Made by a program: the position numbers and the translations under genes
Notes under the pieces: model-generated
The model's database searches: none
What the model was told of the DNA's origin: nothing
The model's input: only the letters and a program-made list of their open reading frames with translations
Source of the DNA: Massilia rubra
GTDB lineage: Bacteria > Pseudomonadota > Gammaproteobacteria > Burkholderiales > Burkholderiaceae_D
Direction of reading: 5' to 3'
NCBI RefSeq assembly: GCF_011682065.1
Contig: NZ_VUYU01000006.1
Location: forward strand, 186,001-250,000
DNA length: 64,000 nucleotides
Shown: piece after piece, positions 27,208 to 36,554 of the stretch
How positions within the stretch are numbered: the stretch's first letter is position 1
How the letters are laid out: each line of letters begins with the position of its first letter

Positions 27208-29490
27208 TCAGGCCAGGCGCAAGGGCAAGCTGCGCAAGCGCTGCCCGGTCAGTTTGAACAGCGCATTGGCCACGGCCGGTGCGATCGGCGGCGTGCCCGG
27301 CTCCCCGACGCCCTCGGGCGGCTCGGCGCTCTTGATGATCACCGTCTCGACCTCGGGCGCGCTGTCGATCCGCAGCACCGGATAATCGCCAAAATTGCCC
27401 TGCTCGATGCGCCCGTTTTTCAGGGTGATCTCGCCTCCCAGCGCGGCCGACAGGCCGAACACCACCGCCGACTCCATCTGCTGCGCGATGATGTTCGGAT
27501 TGACCGCCAGCCCGCAATCGATGGCGCACACCACGCGGTGCACGCGGATCTGCTTGTCCGTCACCGACACCTCGGCCACCTGCGCCACGATGCTGCCGAA
27601 CGACTGGTGCAGCGCCACGCCGTGCGCGCGACCCGCGGGCGCCACGCCGGCCTTGGCCAGCGCCGCGTCGAGCACCGCCAGGTGACGCGGATGGCGCGCC
27701 AGCAGCGCGCGCCGGAACGGCGCCCCATCCTGCCCGGCCGCATGCGCCAGTTCGTCGATGAAGCTCTCTTTGAAAAAGGCGTTGTGCGAGTGCCCGACCG
27801 AGCGCCAGTACCCGAGCGGCACGGCGCTGTCGACGATCACGTGCACCACGCGCTGGTGCTCGATCTCGTACTGCATGTCGTACTCGCCTTCGGCCGTGGT
27901 CTTGTCCGGACCTACGCCTGGCAGGCCCAGGTTGCGCGGAAAATACTGGTGGCCGATCGAGCCGCTGGCCGACTTGTTGTCGTAGCTGACGATGCGGCCC
28001 TGCGCATCCACGCTGCCGGTAAAGCGCGCCAGCGCGGCCGGACGATAGACATCGTGCGTCATGTCGTCCTCGCGCGACCAGATCAGCTGCACCGGCTTGC
28101 CGCCGGCCGCCATGGCCAGCGCCACCGCCTGCCCCACCATGTCCACTTCCAGCCGGCGCCCGAAGCCGCCGCCCAGCAGCAGCACATCGACCGACACGTC
28201 GGCGCGCTCCACGCCGGCCACCTTGGCCGCCATGTCGACGCACATGCTCGGCACCTGGGTCGAGGCCCACAGCCTGACCTTGCCGCCCGCGACCTGCGCG
28301 GTGCAGTTGATCGGCTCCATGGTCGCATGCGCCAGGAACGGCGCCCGGTACTCGGCGCGGATGGTCTTGACCGCCCCCTTGGCCGCGGCCACGTCGCCAC
28401 TCTCAAAGTAGGTGAAGCCCGACTCGGTATCGAGGGCGCCGGCGAACTGCCTGAAAATATCGGCGCTCGACAGGCTGGCGTTGACGCCCTCGTCCCACTT
28501 GACGGCCAGCGCGCCGAGCGCCTGGCGCGCGCGCCAGTACGAATCGGCGATCACCGCCACGCCGGCGCCGGCGCCGGTCTTGTGGCTGGCCGGAGGCGCC
28601 AGGCCGACCACCGCCACCACGCCCGGCATCGCCTTCGCCGCGGCGGCGTCGAACGAGGCGACCTTGCCGCCGACCACCGGCGACATCGTCAGCGCCGCAT
28701 ACAGCATGCCCGGTGGACGCGCATCGATCCCGAACATGGCGCTGCCATTGACCTTGGCCGGCGAATCGCGGCGCGCCTGCGGAGTGCCGATCAGGGTGAA
28801 TTCGCCCGGCTCCTTGAGGCGCACATCGTCCGCGCCGATCGCCAAGCCCGCCGCCGCCGCTTTGGCGGCCAGGCTGCCGTACGAAGCGCGCTTGCCGCCC
28901 GAATGCACCACGAAACCGGCCGTGCCCTTGCACTGCGCGGCCGGCACGCCCCACTCCTGCGCGGCGGCGGCAATGAGCATGGCGCGCGCCACGGCGCCGG
29001 CTTCGCGCATCGGCAGCCAGGCGTCCTTGATGCTGCTCGATCCGCCCGTCATCATGATGCCCATCTCGCGCGCCACTTTGGCCAGCATCCACTGCGCGCC
29101 TTCCTTGACGCTGCCACGGTCGTCGGGATGGAAAGGCAGCGTCTCGCGCAGCACTTCGAGGTTGCTGAAGATTTTATCGATCGGCGCCTGGGTGATGCGC
29201 ACCTGCGCCAGCGGCACGTCGAGTTCCTCGGCCAGCAGCATCGGCAGCGCGGTGTTGACGCCCTGCCCCATCTCGCAGCGCGGCACCACCACCGAAACAG
29301 TTCCGTCGGGCGCGATCGCCACCCACCCGTTCAGGGCCACGGCGCCGCCGACCAGCGCCAATGGCTGCGCGCCGTGCAGGCGCTGGCGCGGCGGCTGCAC
29401 GCCCCAGCCCACCACCAGCGCGCCGCCGGCGGCCAGGCCGCCCAGCAAAAAACGGCGACGGGTCTTGCTCTTCGGTGTGCTCTGGCTCAT
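27208..29490 (-). CDS. Molybdenum hydroxylase large subunit, isoquinoline 1-oxidoreductase beta-like
   Basis: A 760-residue xanthine-oxidase-family subunit of the IorB type, which carries the molybdopterin-cytosine-dinucleotide cofactor. It opens with a twin-arginine signal (KTRRRFLLGG), so the enzyme is exported folded. Cofactor motifs include CEMGQGVNTALP, LLLGGGFGRRLE and, near the C-terminus, GVGEPGTPPIAP with the catalytic Glu. Such enzymes hydroxylate N-heterocycles or oxidise aldehydes. The usual partner, a small [2Fe-2S] subunit (IorA), is not next to it on either side. The ATG at 29490 is chosen because it gives the Tat signal; the longer reading enters the neighbouring gene. Confidence 0.88.
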   Translation of the reverse strand: MSQSTPKSKTRRRFLLGGLAAGGALVVGWGVQPPRQRLHGAQPLALVGGAVALNGWVAIAPDGTVSVVVPRCEMGQGVNTALPMLLAEELDVPLAQVRITQAPIDKIFSNLEVLRETLPFHPDDRGSVKEGAQWMLAKVAREMGIMMTGGSSSIKDAWLPMREAGAVARAMLIAAAAQEWGVPAAQCKGTAGFVVHSGGKRASYGSLAAKAAAAGLAIGADDVRLKEPGEFTLIGTPQARRDSPAKVNGSAMFGIDARPPGMLYAALTMSPVVGGKVASFDAAAAKAMPGVVAVVGLAPPASHKTGAGAGVAVIADSYWRARQALGALAVKWDEGVNASLSSADIFRQFAGALDTESGFTYFESGDVAAAKGAVKTIRAEYRAPFLAHATMEPINCTAQVAGGKVRLWASTQVPSMCVDMAAKVAGVERADVSVDVLLLGGGFGRRLEVDMVGQAVALAMAAGGKPVQLIWSREDDMTHDVYRPAALARFTGSVDAQGRIVSYDNKSASGSIGHQYFPRNLGLPGVGPDKTTAEGEYDMQYEIEHQRVVHVIVDSAVPLGYWRSVGHSHNAFFKESFIDELAHAAGQDGAPFRRALLARHPRHLAVLDAALAKAGVAPAGRAHGVALHQSFGSIVAQVAEVSVTDKQIRVHRVVCAIDCGLAVNPNIIAQQMESAVVFGLSAALGGEITLKNGRIEQGNFGDYPVLRIDSAPEVETVIIKSAEPPEGVGEPGTPPIAPAVANALFKLTGQRLRSLPLRLA

Positions 29491-29555
29491 TGCATTCTCA
29501 TGGCGTGCGTGGGGAGTCGCACTGTAGCATGCGCGCGGCGCCGCGACGGTGCTGC

Positions 29556-32500
29556 TTACGAAGGCAGGCGCGCGGGCGCGTGCCAGCGCGCCAGGATCGA
29601 CTCGGGCAGTTCCGGGCGGCTGTACAGGTAGCCCTGCGCCTGGTTGCAACCGTGGCGCAGCAAAAACGCGGCCTGCTCCTCGGTCTCGACGCCTTCCGCG
29701 ATGACCGACAAATTCATGCTCTTGCCAAGCTGGATGATGGCGATCGCGATCGCCTCGTCGTTCACATCGGTCGAAATATCCTTGATGAAGCTGCGGTCGA
29801 TTTTCAGGGTCTGCACCGGCAACTGCTTGAGGTAGGCCAGCGACGAGTAACCGGTGCCGAAATCGTCGATCGCCAGGCCCACGCCGATCGAATGCAGGTC
29901 GTTGATGAACACCAGCGCGTCGCCGGTATTCATGATCACCGACTCGGTCACTTCCAGCTGCAGGCGCTGCGGCGCCAGGCCGGTCTCCTGGAGGATGTCG
30001 GCCACCATGTTGACGATGCTGCCGCGCTCGAACTGCTTGACCGACAGGTTGACCGCGATCTTCGCCACGTGCAGGCCGGCGCGTTCCCAACGAATCATCT
30101 GGCGGCAGGCTTCTTCCAGCACCCACTTGCCCAGTTGGTTGATGAAGCCCGTATCCTCGGCCAGCGGGATGAAACGCACCGGCGTCACGTTGCCCAGCTC
30201 CGGATTGTGCCAGCGCACCAGCGCCTCGACCCCGATCAGGCGGCCGCTGTCGATTTCGACCTGCGGCTGGTAGTTCAGGAAGATCTCGTTCTTGTCGATC
30301 GAGCGGCGCAGCATCGCTTCCAGGCGCAAGCGCTCGACCCCTTCGCCGGTCATCGACGGCGCATAGAACTGGTAGCCGTTGCGCCCGCGCGCCTTGGCCT
30401 GGTACATGGCCACGTCGGCATTGCGGATCAACATGGTCAGGTCGGCCGCATCGTCCGGGAACACGCTGATGCCGACGCTGCCGGTGACGAACAACTCGTA
30501 ATCGGAAATGATGAAAGGCTGCTCGAACATGGCCATCAGTTTTTCGGCCACCAGGCCGGCGCCGACCTGGCCGGCCACGTTTTCGAGCAGGACGATGAAT
30601 TCGTCGCCGCCCAGGCGCGCCAGCGTGTCGCCTTCGCGCAGCTTGCCCTGCAGGGCCGCCGCGACCTGCTTGAGCAGCTCGTCGCCGACGTGGTGGCCGA
30701 GCGTGTCGTTGACGTTCTTGAAGCGATCGAGATCGATGAACAGCACCGCCAGTTGCTGGTTGTCGCGCGCGGCGCGCTGCAAGGCATGGTGCAGGCGGTC
30801 GTGGAACAGCAGGCGGTTGGGCAGCGCGGTGAGCGAATCGTGGTGCGCCATGTGATCGAGCTGCTCCTGCGATTCCTTGACCTTGGTGATGTCGCTAAAT
30901 ACCGCCACGTAGTGCGTGGTGACGCCGTGATTGTCGCGCACCGCCGACACGGTGAGCGACTGCAGGTAGGTTTCGCCATGTTTGCGCGTGTCCCAGCGCT
31001 CGCCGCGCCAGAAGCCGTGCTCGCCCAGTTCGGCCCACATCTGCTCGTACACGGCCTGCGCTTCGGTGCCCGAGCGGGTCAGGCGCACGTTCTTGCCCAC
31101 CGCTTCGATGTCGGTGAAGCCCGTGATCTGGGTAAAGGCCGGGTTGACGGCGACGATTTCCAGTTCGACGTCGATCACCATCACGGCATCGGCGATATGT
31201 TCGAGCACGGTGGCCGACAGGCGCAGCATCTCTTCGGCCTCGCGCCGCTCGGTGACGTCGGCATACACCCAGATACTGCCGCCGTTGGGGCGCGCCGGGT
31301 CGAGCGCGCAGCCGCTCACGCGGCACCAGAACACGGTGCCGTCTTCCTTCATGTACTGGCGTTCTTCGTTGTAGTCCTTGCCGTCGGCCAGGGCCGCGTA
31401 CTGGCGTTCGCCCGCGCGCAGGAACTCGTCGTGGCTCGGATACATCATGTCGGCCAGCTTGCCCGTCATCTCGCCGCTGGCGTAGCCGAACAGGTCTTCG
31501 CAGCGCCGGTTGACCGACACGATGCGCCGCTCGCGCACGAACATCACGCCGAACATGACGTTGTCGAGGATCGCGCTTTGCTCGGTCAGCAGCGCCGCGA
31601 TGCGCATCTCGTTGTGTTTGCGTTCGCTGATGTCGGAGATGATCCCATCGACCCACGAATCCTCCATCCTGGCGGCGGCCTGCGGCTGGCCGTTCTCGGA
31701 CACCCAGCGCTCGACGCCGGTCGCATCGATGATGCGGTACTCGATCTGGTACGGGCGGCCGCTGCTCATCGCTTCGCGCACGGTGCGGCCTTGCAGGCGC
31801 CGGTCCTCGGGGCAGATCAGGTCCGACCAGGCGTCGGTGGTGCTGCGCATGAACAGCGCGGCGGCGTAGCCGGAGATGTCTTCGATGGCGTCGCTGACGA
31901 AATCGATGGAGCCGCCCGGACGCACGCGGAACACCGCGCCCGGCACCTGGGTGACGATGGTGCGAAAGCGCTCCTCGCGCCGGCCGATATCTTCGAACAG
32001 ATGCTTGATGGCGACCCGCATCTGCTCCATCTGCTTGGCCAGGCGGCCCAGTTCATCGCTGCCTTCGAGCTCGAGGCGCGTTTCGAAGTCGCCGTGCGAG
32101 AGGCGGTCGGAAAACTTCATCAGCTGGCGCAGCGGCACCAGCAAGCGCTTGTTCAGGAACAGCACGATCAGCACCAGCGAGATGGTCAGCTGGAACGCCA
32201 GCACGAAAGCGTAGTTGGACTGCTTGCCGCGCAATTCCTGCTGGCTGCGGGCGTCGTCCATCTCGACCACGACCACGCCGATGCGCTCGCCGCGCACCAG
32301 GATGTCGCGTTCGGCGCGGTAAATCTGGCCGGCCGGGCGCTGGGCCGAGTGGATGTTGATGAACTGGGCGTCGGCCTGGCCGATCACCTGGATATGCAGC
32401 ACCGACGGATCGCGCATCACCGATTCGACCAGCGACTGGGCCGATTCGGCGTTCATGTTCCAGAGCGACTCCTGCATGCCGAGGGCCAGGATGTCGGCGT

Positions 32501-32690
32501 TGCGGCGCAGCGACTCGTTCAGCACCGCCTTGGCCGCCGCCCGCTCCTGCACGGCGATCAGCACATAGCTGCCGATCATGGCGGGAATGACCAGTCCGCC
32601 GACGACGACCAGCATCAGCGCGCCATAGATCGACAGACCGTACAGCTTGCCCAGCTTGGTACGGAAACGTTGGTAGGCCGTGCTAAGCAT
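29556..32690 (-). CDS. PAS-GGDEF-EAL cyclic-di-GMP signalling protein
   Basis: A 1,044-residue membrane protein. Helices at about 17-46 and 160-179 flank a periplasmic sensor domain; then come HAMP (about 180-235), three PAS/PAC domains (about 240-620), GGDEF and EAL. The GGDEF motif is intact (RLGGDEF), as are the EAL signature (GVEALVRW) and DDFGTGYSSLAYL, so both diguanylate cyclase and phosphodiesterase activity are possible. The start at 32690 gives a short cytoplasmic tail before the first helix; the upstream in-frame codons are A+T-rich and non-coding in character. The gene stands alone, with a 275-bp gap upstream. Confidence 0.93.
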   Translation of the reverse strand: MLSTAYQRFRTKLGKLYGLSIYGALMLVVVGGLVIPAMIGSYVLIAVQERAAAKAVLNESLRRNADILALGMQESLWNMNAESAQSLVESVMRDPSVLHIQVIGQADAQFINIHSAQRPAGQIYRAERDILVRGERIGVVVVEMDDARSQQELRGKQSNYAFVLAFQLTISLVLIVLFLNKRLLVPLRQLMKFSDRLSHGDFETRLELEGSDELGRLAKQMEQMRVAIKHLFEDIGRREERFRTIVTQVPGAVFRVRPGGSIDFVSDAIEDISGYAAALFMRSTTDAWSDLICPEDRRLQGRTVREAMSSGRPYQIEYRIIDATGVERWVSENGQPQAAARMEDSWVDGIISDISERKHNEMRIAALLTEQSAILDNVMFGVMFVRERRIVSVNRRCEDLFGYASGEMTGKLADMMYPSHDEFLRAGERQYAALADGKDYNEERQYMKEDGTVFWCRVSGCALDPARPNGGSIWVYADVTERREAEEMLRLSATVLEHIADAVMVIDVELEIVAVNPAFTQITGFTDIEAVGKNVRLTRSGTEAQAVYEQMWAELGEHGFWRGERWDTRKHGETYLQSLTVSAVRDNHGVTTHYVAVFSDITKVKESQEQLDHMAHHDSLTALPNRLLFHDRLHHALQRAARDNQQLAVLFIDLDRFKNVNDTLGHHVGDELLKQVAAALQGKLREGDTLARLGGDEFIVLLENVAGQVGAGLVAEKLMAMFEQPFIISDYELFVTGSVGISVFPDDAADLTMLIRNADVAMYQAKARGRNGYQFYAPSMTGEGVERLRLEAMLRRSIDKNEIFLNYQPQVEIDSGRLIGVEALVRWHNPELGNVTPVRFIPLAEDTGFINQLGKWVLEEACRQMIRWERAGLHVAKIAVNLSVKQFERGSIVNMVADILQETGLAPQRLQLEVTESVIMNTGDALVFINDLHSIGVGLAIDDFGTGYSSLAYLKQLPVQTLKIDRSFIKDISTDVNDEAIAIAIIQLGKSMNLSVIAEGVETEEQAAFLLRHGCNQAQGYLYSRPELPESILARWHAPARLPS

Positions 32691-32965
32691 GCAGGGAATG
32701 GAATCGCATACGGGGGGATGCCTGAATGATAAGTTAGACAATAAAAGTTTGCTATACGGAATTATGCACGGAAGCACCCGGCAAGTCATCAAAAGTACGG
32801 GGGATGAGGCGTTTTACCGACGCCGCGAAAACCAGTTGACGTTCATGCTTGCGCGAAGGTGCATTCAGCGTCCTGGACGACATGACGCATGGCAAACGGC
32901 AGGCGCTTCAGCGCGAATCGCGCCAACTTGCTATCATCGCAGCACTTTTCTAACAGGGATTCCCC

Positions 32966-33472
32966 ATGACTTTTTCCATGTACGACGCCTCGGTGCCCGT
33001 TTTCAAGCAAATCCTGACCAGCCTGTCGGCCATCATCGACAAGGCCGAAGCCCACGCCACCGAGAAGAAGATCGAGCCGGCGGCCCTGCTGCAGGCGCGC
33101 CTGTATCCGGACATGTTCCCTTTCCTGCGCCAGGTCCAGGTTGCGGCCGACTTCGCCAAGGGCTGCTGCGCCCGCCTGGCCGGGGTGGACGTGCCGCGCT
33201 ATGACGATACCGAGCAGACCTTCGCCGACCTGAAGGACCGCATCGCCAAGACGCTCGCTTTCATCAACGGCTTGCCGCAGGATGGCATCGAAGCGAGCGC
33301 CCAGCGCGACATCAGCACCAGCAGCGGCGCCAACGCCAAGCATTTCAAGGGCCAGGTGTACCTGGCGCATTACGCGCTGCCGCACTTCTATTTCCACGCC
33401 ACGACCGCGTACGCGATCCTGCGCCATAACGGCGTGGAAGTGGGCAAGAAGGATTTTATCGGCGCGTTTTAA
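32966..33472 (+). CDS. DUF1993 family protein
   Basis: A 168-residue cytoplasmic protein of the DUF1993 family (DinB-like four-helix fold). Recognisable parts are MYDASVPVFKQILTSLSAII, LYPDMFPFLRQVQ and the C-terminal HATTAYAILRHNGVEVGKKDF. The length matches the family. Function is unknown; members are often annotated as hypothetical. A strong intrinsic terminator follows 20 bp after the stop, and the 275-bp gap upstream should hold its promoter, so it is a single-gene unit. Confidence 0.88.
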   Translation: MTFSMYDASVPVFKQILTSLSAIIDKAEAHATEKKIEPAALLQARLYPDMFPFLRQVQVAADFAKGCCARLAGVDVPRYDDTEQTFADLKDRIAKTLAFINGLPQDGIEASAQRDISTSSGANAKHFKGQVYLAHYALPHFYFHATTAYAILRHNGVEVGKKDFIGAF

Positions 33473-33493
33473 GCCGCGTACATATATATAGTG

Positions 33494-33519
33494 AGGGGAG
33501 CCGCGCGGCTCCCCTTTTT
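33494..33519 (+). terminator. Intrinsic terminator after the DUF1993 gene
   Basis: AGGGGAGCC and GGCTCCCCT form a perfect 9-bp stem around GCGC, followed by a run of five T. The orientation ends the DUF1993 transcript; its rightward T-run makes it less suited to the convergent DUF1415-DUF1289 unit. Confidence 0.92.
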
Positions 33520-33539
33520 GTTATCCGGCGGCCGCCCGG

Positions 33540-33725
33540 TCAGGTATTGCGGCGCGGGTAACCTTGCGCCAGGATGCGGACCCACACCACTTCCTTTTCG
33601 GCGTCGCTCATCGACACCCAGTGCGCCACTTCCACCACGCTGCGTCCGCAACCGCGGCAGATCTCGTCGAACGTGGTCGAACAGACCGCGACACAGGGCG
33701 TGTCCGGCCGTTCCGGTGGCTTCAT
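33540..33725 (-). CDS. DUF1289 family protein
   Basis: A 61-residue protein with the DUF1289 cysteine pattern: CVAVC near residue 11 and ICRGCGRSVVEVAHW near residue 22, a likely metal-binding motif, followed by the helix SMSDAEKEVVWVRI. It starts at 33725, 7 bp after the stop of the DUF1415 gene, with GAGG placed before the ATG, so the two are an operon. The family is very common in proteobacteria and has no known function. Confidence 0.88.
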   Translation of the reverse strand: MKPPERPDTPCVAVCSTTFDEICRGCGRSVVEVAHWVSMSDAEKEVVWVRILAQGYPRRNT

Positions 33726-33732
33726 GCCACCC

Positions 33733-34302
33733 TCACTTGGCGGGGCCGACATCGAGCGCATCCCAACCGTCATGGCCGAGTTTTTCCATGGTTTCAATAT
33801 TCTTGTCGAAAATCTCGGACGCTTCCGGGAAAGCCTCGACCGCGCGCTCAATACTGTCTTCGCGCAGCAGGTGCAGGATCGGGTACGGGGCGCGGTTGGT
33901 AAAGTTGCTGATATCGTTGATATCGGTGTCCGCGAACTGGTATTGCGGATGGAAGCTGGCCACCTGCAGTTCGCCGTCCAGTTGCATGTCTTCCAGCGCG
34001 GCATCGGCCACATCGAGGAACTCGTTGTAGTCGAGGAAGTCGCCCAGCACGAATGGATGGATCAGCAAGGTGGTGTCGATGGCTTCAGGATCGGTATCGG
34101 ACAGCAATTGCAGCTCATTCATCAAGGTTTCGAGCAAGACTTCCGGCGAGGTAGCGCTCGAGACGACGTAGCGCACCTGCTTTTTCACATGAACGGCCTT
34201 GGCGAACGGACAGAGATTGAGCCCGATGACGGCCTTTTCCAGCCATTGTTGGGTAGCAGCAATGATCTGCTCATCGTCGGCGTTCAGATTGGGGGTGTTC
34301 AT
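33733..34302 (-). CDS. DUF1415 family protein
   Basis: A 189-residue protein of the DUF1415 family. Conserved segments include WLEKAVIGLNLCPFAKAV near the N-terminus, IHPFVLGDFLDYNEFLDVAD in the middle and RAPYPILHLLREDSIERAV. The length is typical. Function is unknown. It is the promoter-proximal gene of a two-gene unit with DUF1289. Confidence 0.9.
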   Translation of the reverse strand: MNTPNLNADDEQIIAATQQWLEKAVIGLNLCPFAKAVHVKKQVRYVVSSATSPEVLLETLMNELQLLSDTDPEAIDTTLLIHPFVLGDFLDYNEFLDVADAALEDMQLDGELQVASFHPQYQFADTDINDISNFTNRAPYPILHLLREDSIERAVEAFPEASEIFDKNIETMEKLGHDGWDALDVGPAK

Positions 34303-34755
34303 GTCATGCTTTCATGGTGCAAAACCCAAATTGTACGCACTCTTTGCGCCACCTCATAGGTGCCAGCGCGTGCGCGAGTAGTTTAGAGCCCGACGACCGA
34401 TCCGCCGCGCACGCCGGCGGCGCCCCGGTTTTGGTATTATCCCCCGGCGTACCGCGCCCTGTCCCGACGACCCCGCGCTGCGCTCTCCGGCGCCGGTCCG
34501 CCATAGGAGAAAATCATGCATACCCCCTGGGAGTATCTGAAGCGATCCCGTCCATACACTGATAGCATCCTGGCATTTTTAAGGCATACTCCCGGCAATT
34601 GGTCTTTTCCTATGCAACAATATTGGTTGGAAGTGTTATCAAAATTTTTGCCCCGCACACAGTTATTTGACTTGACTCAAACAAGAAGTGGTACGTACAC
34701 TCCGACCTTATCTATTCGTCTGTCCAGCAGTTTTCGGACCCAACAATGGAACGCT
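34303..34755 (+). other. Region upstream of mltD with a promoter and an unexplained upstream start
   Basis: This 453-bp stretch separates DUF1415 from mltD. TTGACT (34672-34677) and TACACT (34696-34701), 18 bp apart, form a credible sigma-70 promoter about 55 bp before the mltD ATG. Further upstream, GGAGA sits 5 nt before an ATG at 34516 that is in frame with mltD and open for 80 codons. That 80-residue reading resembles no protein known to me and lies ahead of the promoter, so I treat it as non-coding or as a separate leader. Confidence 0.5.
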
Positions 34756-36123
34756 ATGCAAAAAACGACACGCAGTACCACTTCACTTGCAGTCCTCGTT
34801 CTGATGCTCGCGCCTGCGCTCAGCCACGCGGTCGACACCGTTTCGACCAACGTCGCGCCGCTCGCCCCGACTGCCAAGCCAGCGCCAGCCCCGCTTCAGC
34901 CCTTATCGGCCACCAAGGCCGATGAATACAAGGAAGCCGATGTCTGGGGCCGTATCCGCACCGGTTACGCCATTCCCGATATCGAAAACGAGCTTGTTAC
35001 CAAGCACGTCAAGTGGTACAGCACCCGTCCCGACTATATCGCCCGCACCTCGGCGCGCGCCTCGCGTTACCTGTTCCACGTGGTCCAGGAACTCGAGAAA
35101 CGCAACATGCCGACCGAGCTGGCATTGCTGCCGATTATCGAATCGGCCTTCAATCCGCAAGCCTATTCCAAGGCCAACGCCGCCGGCATGTGGCAGTTCG
35201 TGCCCGGCACCGGCAAGGATTTCAACCTCAAGCAAGACATGTTCAAGGACGAGCGTCGCGGCGTACTGGCCTCGACCGACGCCGCGCTGAGCTACCTGCA
35301 GCGCCTGTACGGCATGTTCGGCGACTGGCCGCTGGCCCTGGCCGCGTATAACTGGGGCGAAGGCAATGTCCAGCGCGCCATCAAGAAAAACCAGGCGCTC
35401 GGCAAGCCGACCGACTACGAAAGCCTGTACGAGCACATGCCGGCCGAAACGCGCGAATACGTGCCGAAGCTGCAGGCGGTCAAGAACATCATCGCCAATC
35501 CGGCCCAGTACCACGTGTCGCTGCCGGTGATCGACAATTCGCCGTATTTCACCGCAGTCGACAAGACCAGCGACATCGACCTGACCATCGCGGCCCAGCT
35601 GGCCGAACTGTCGGTCGAAGAGTTCAAGGCGCTCAATCCACAGTTCAACCGCCCGGTCATCACCGGCGGCGAACAGACCAAGATTTTGCTGCCGCAGCAA
35701 AATGCGGAAAAGTTCCACCTGAACCTGGCGCAATGGGGCCGTTCCCTGTCGACCTGGACCACGCACAAGATTACCGGCGCCAAGGACAGCATCGCTTCGC
35801 TGGCCTCGCGCTTCGGCACCACGCCGGAAGTGATTCGCCAGGCTAACAATATTCCGGCGTCAACCCGCCTGAAGGCCGGCTCCACGATCCTGGTGCCGAA
35901 AATCTCGACCTCGGTGCAGACCGATATCGCCGAGCATGTCGTCGACAACGCGGTGATGGCCTTCGAAGCCGAACGCGCCGGTCGCCGTGGCGGTCGCGCT
36001 GAAAAGCAGACCAATGCGGAACGCATCAAGGGCAAGGTCGCCGCACTGAAAACGCGCGTCTCGGCACGCAACACCAAGTCGGCAAGCAACGAATCCTCGC
36101 GCTACAAGCGGCGCGGCGGCTGA
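34756..36123 (+). CDS. mltD: Membrane-bound lytic murein transglycosylase D
   Basis: A 455-residue exported lytic transglycosylase that cleaves peptidoglycan to 1,6-anhydro-muropeptides. It has a signal peptide of about 25 residues (ending PALSHA), an SLT domain (about 100-240) with the catalytic Glu in LLPIIESAFNP and the motifs AAGMWQFVPGTG and AAYNWGEGNV, then a C-terminal LysM repeat (about 340-390) for glycan binding, and a basic Arg/Lys-rich tail. There is no lipobox, unlike E. coli MltD. The start gives the signal peptide; a longer in-frame start 240 bp upstream is unlikely. Confidence 0.9.
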   Translation: MQKTTRSTTSLAVLVLMLAPALSHAVDTVSTNVAPLAPTAKPAPAPLQPLSATKADEYKEADVWGRIRTGYAIPDIENELVTKHVKWYSTRPDYIARTSARASRYLFHVVQELEKRNMPTELALLPIIESAFNPQAYSKANAAGMWQFVPGTGKDFNLKQDMFKDERRGVLASTDAALSYLQRLYGMFGDWPLALAAYNWGEGNVQRAIKKNQALGKPTDYESLYEHMPAETREYVPKLQAVKNIIANPAQYHVSLPVIDNSPYFTAVDKTSDIDLTIAAQLAELSVEEFKALNPQFNRPVITGGEQTKILLPQQNAEKFHLNLAQWGRSLSTWTTHKITGAKDSIASLASRFGTTPEVIRQANNIPASTRLKAGSTILVPKISTSVQTDIAEHVVDNAVMAFEAERAGRRGGRAEKQTNAERIKGKVAALKTRVSARNTKSASNESSRYKRRGG

Positions 36124-36554
36124 TTTTCGCCGGCGGGTGCGTCCATCGCACCCGCCCCGTCCCGCTTTGCGGGCGACGGTTTATCTACCAAGACTTCTTC
36201 AGTAAATCCAGTTCTTCCATACACACTATTCGGATTTACCTATACAAGTACAGTGAAACTACTGTATAGTGTTGTTTGTGCGCTGCAATACGTTTCTCGC
36301 AATCAGTCTGAAGCGATGGCCCTTAGCAGTAACAAAGAAGTAAAACTAGCAGCTTCGCAAGCCTAGGCGTATCCCACGGATACCCTCAATAAAGCCCTCC
36401 CGCCTTGTGTGTCGCACCTGACACCGTCCCGGCGCAAAGCTTTTGTGCCGAAATTTCTTTCATCCTGAGTCATTTCGTTGTGTTGGTTGGCGTTGCTATT
36501 TTGCGCTCGGAGCATGTGCTCGGGCGCTGATCTATACCGAAAGAAAAAAACATA
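36124..36554 (+). other. Long upstream region of the RhlE-type helicase gene
   Basis: No gene is evident in these 431 bp. At the left end GGCGGGTGCG (36132-36141) and CGCACCCGCC (36147-36156) form a 10-bp hairpin and CCCGC/GCGGG a smaller one; both could end the mltD transcript, though without a T-run. Further right lie an inverted repeat around 36254 and about 280 bp of leader-like sequence ending in a purine-rich stretch before the ATG. Long leaders are typical of cold-shock helicase genes. Confidence 0.5.
36240..36269. promoter_or_regulatory. Nested inverted repeats upstream of the helicase gene
   Basis: CTATACA (36240-36246) and TGTATAG (36263-36269) form the outer arms of a perfect 7-bp repeat; TACAGT (36249-36254) and ACTGTA (36261-36266) form a second, overlapping perfect repeat. 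The right arm is shared, so in RNA the two pairings would exclude each other. As DNA this could be an operator. It lies about 290 bp before the helicase ATG. Confidence 0.4.

Noticed and set aside
29491-30126. A 212-codon N-terminal extension of the molybdenum hydroxylase
   Set aside because: It overlaps the EAL-coding part of the neighbouring gene, and starting at 29490 gives a clean twin-arginine signal.
36240-36269. A LexA box upstream of rhlE
   Set aside because: CTGT and ACAG elements are present but not in the CTG-N10-CAG spacing of LexA sites.
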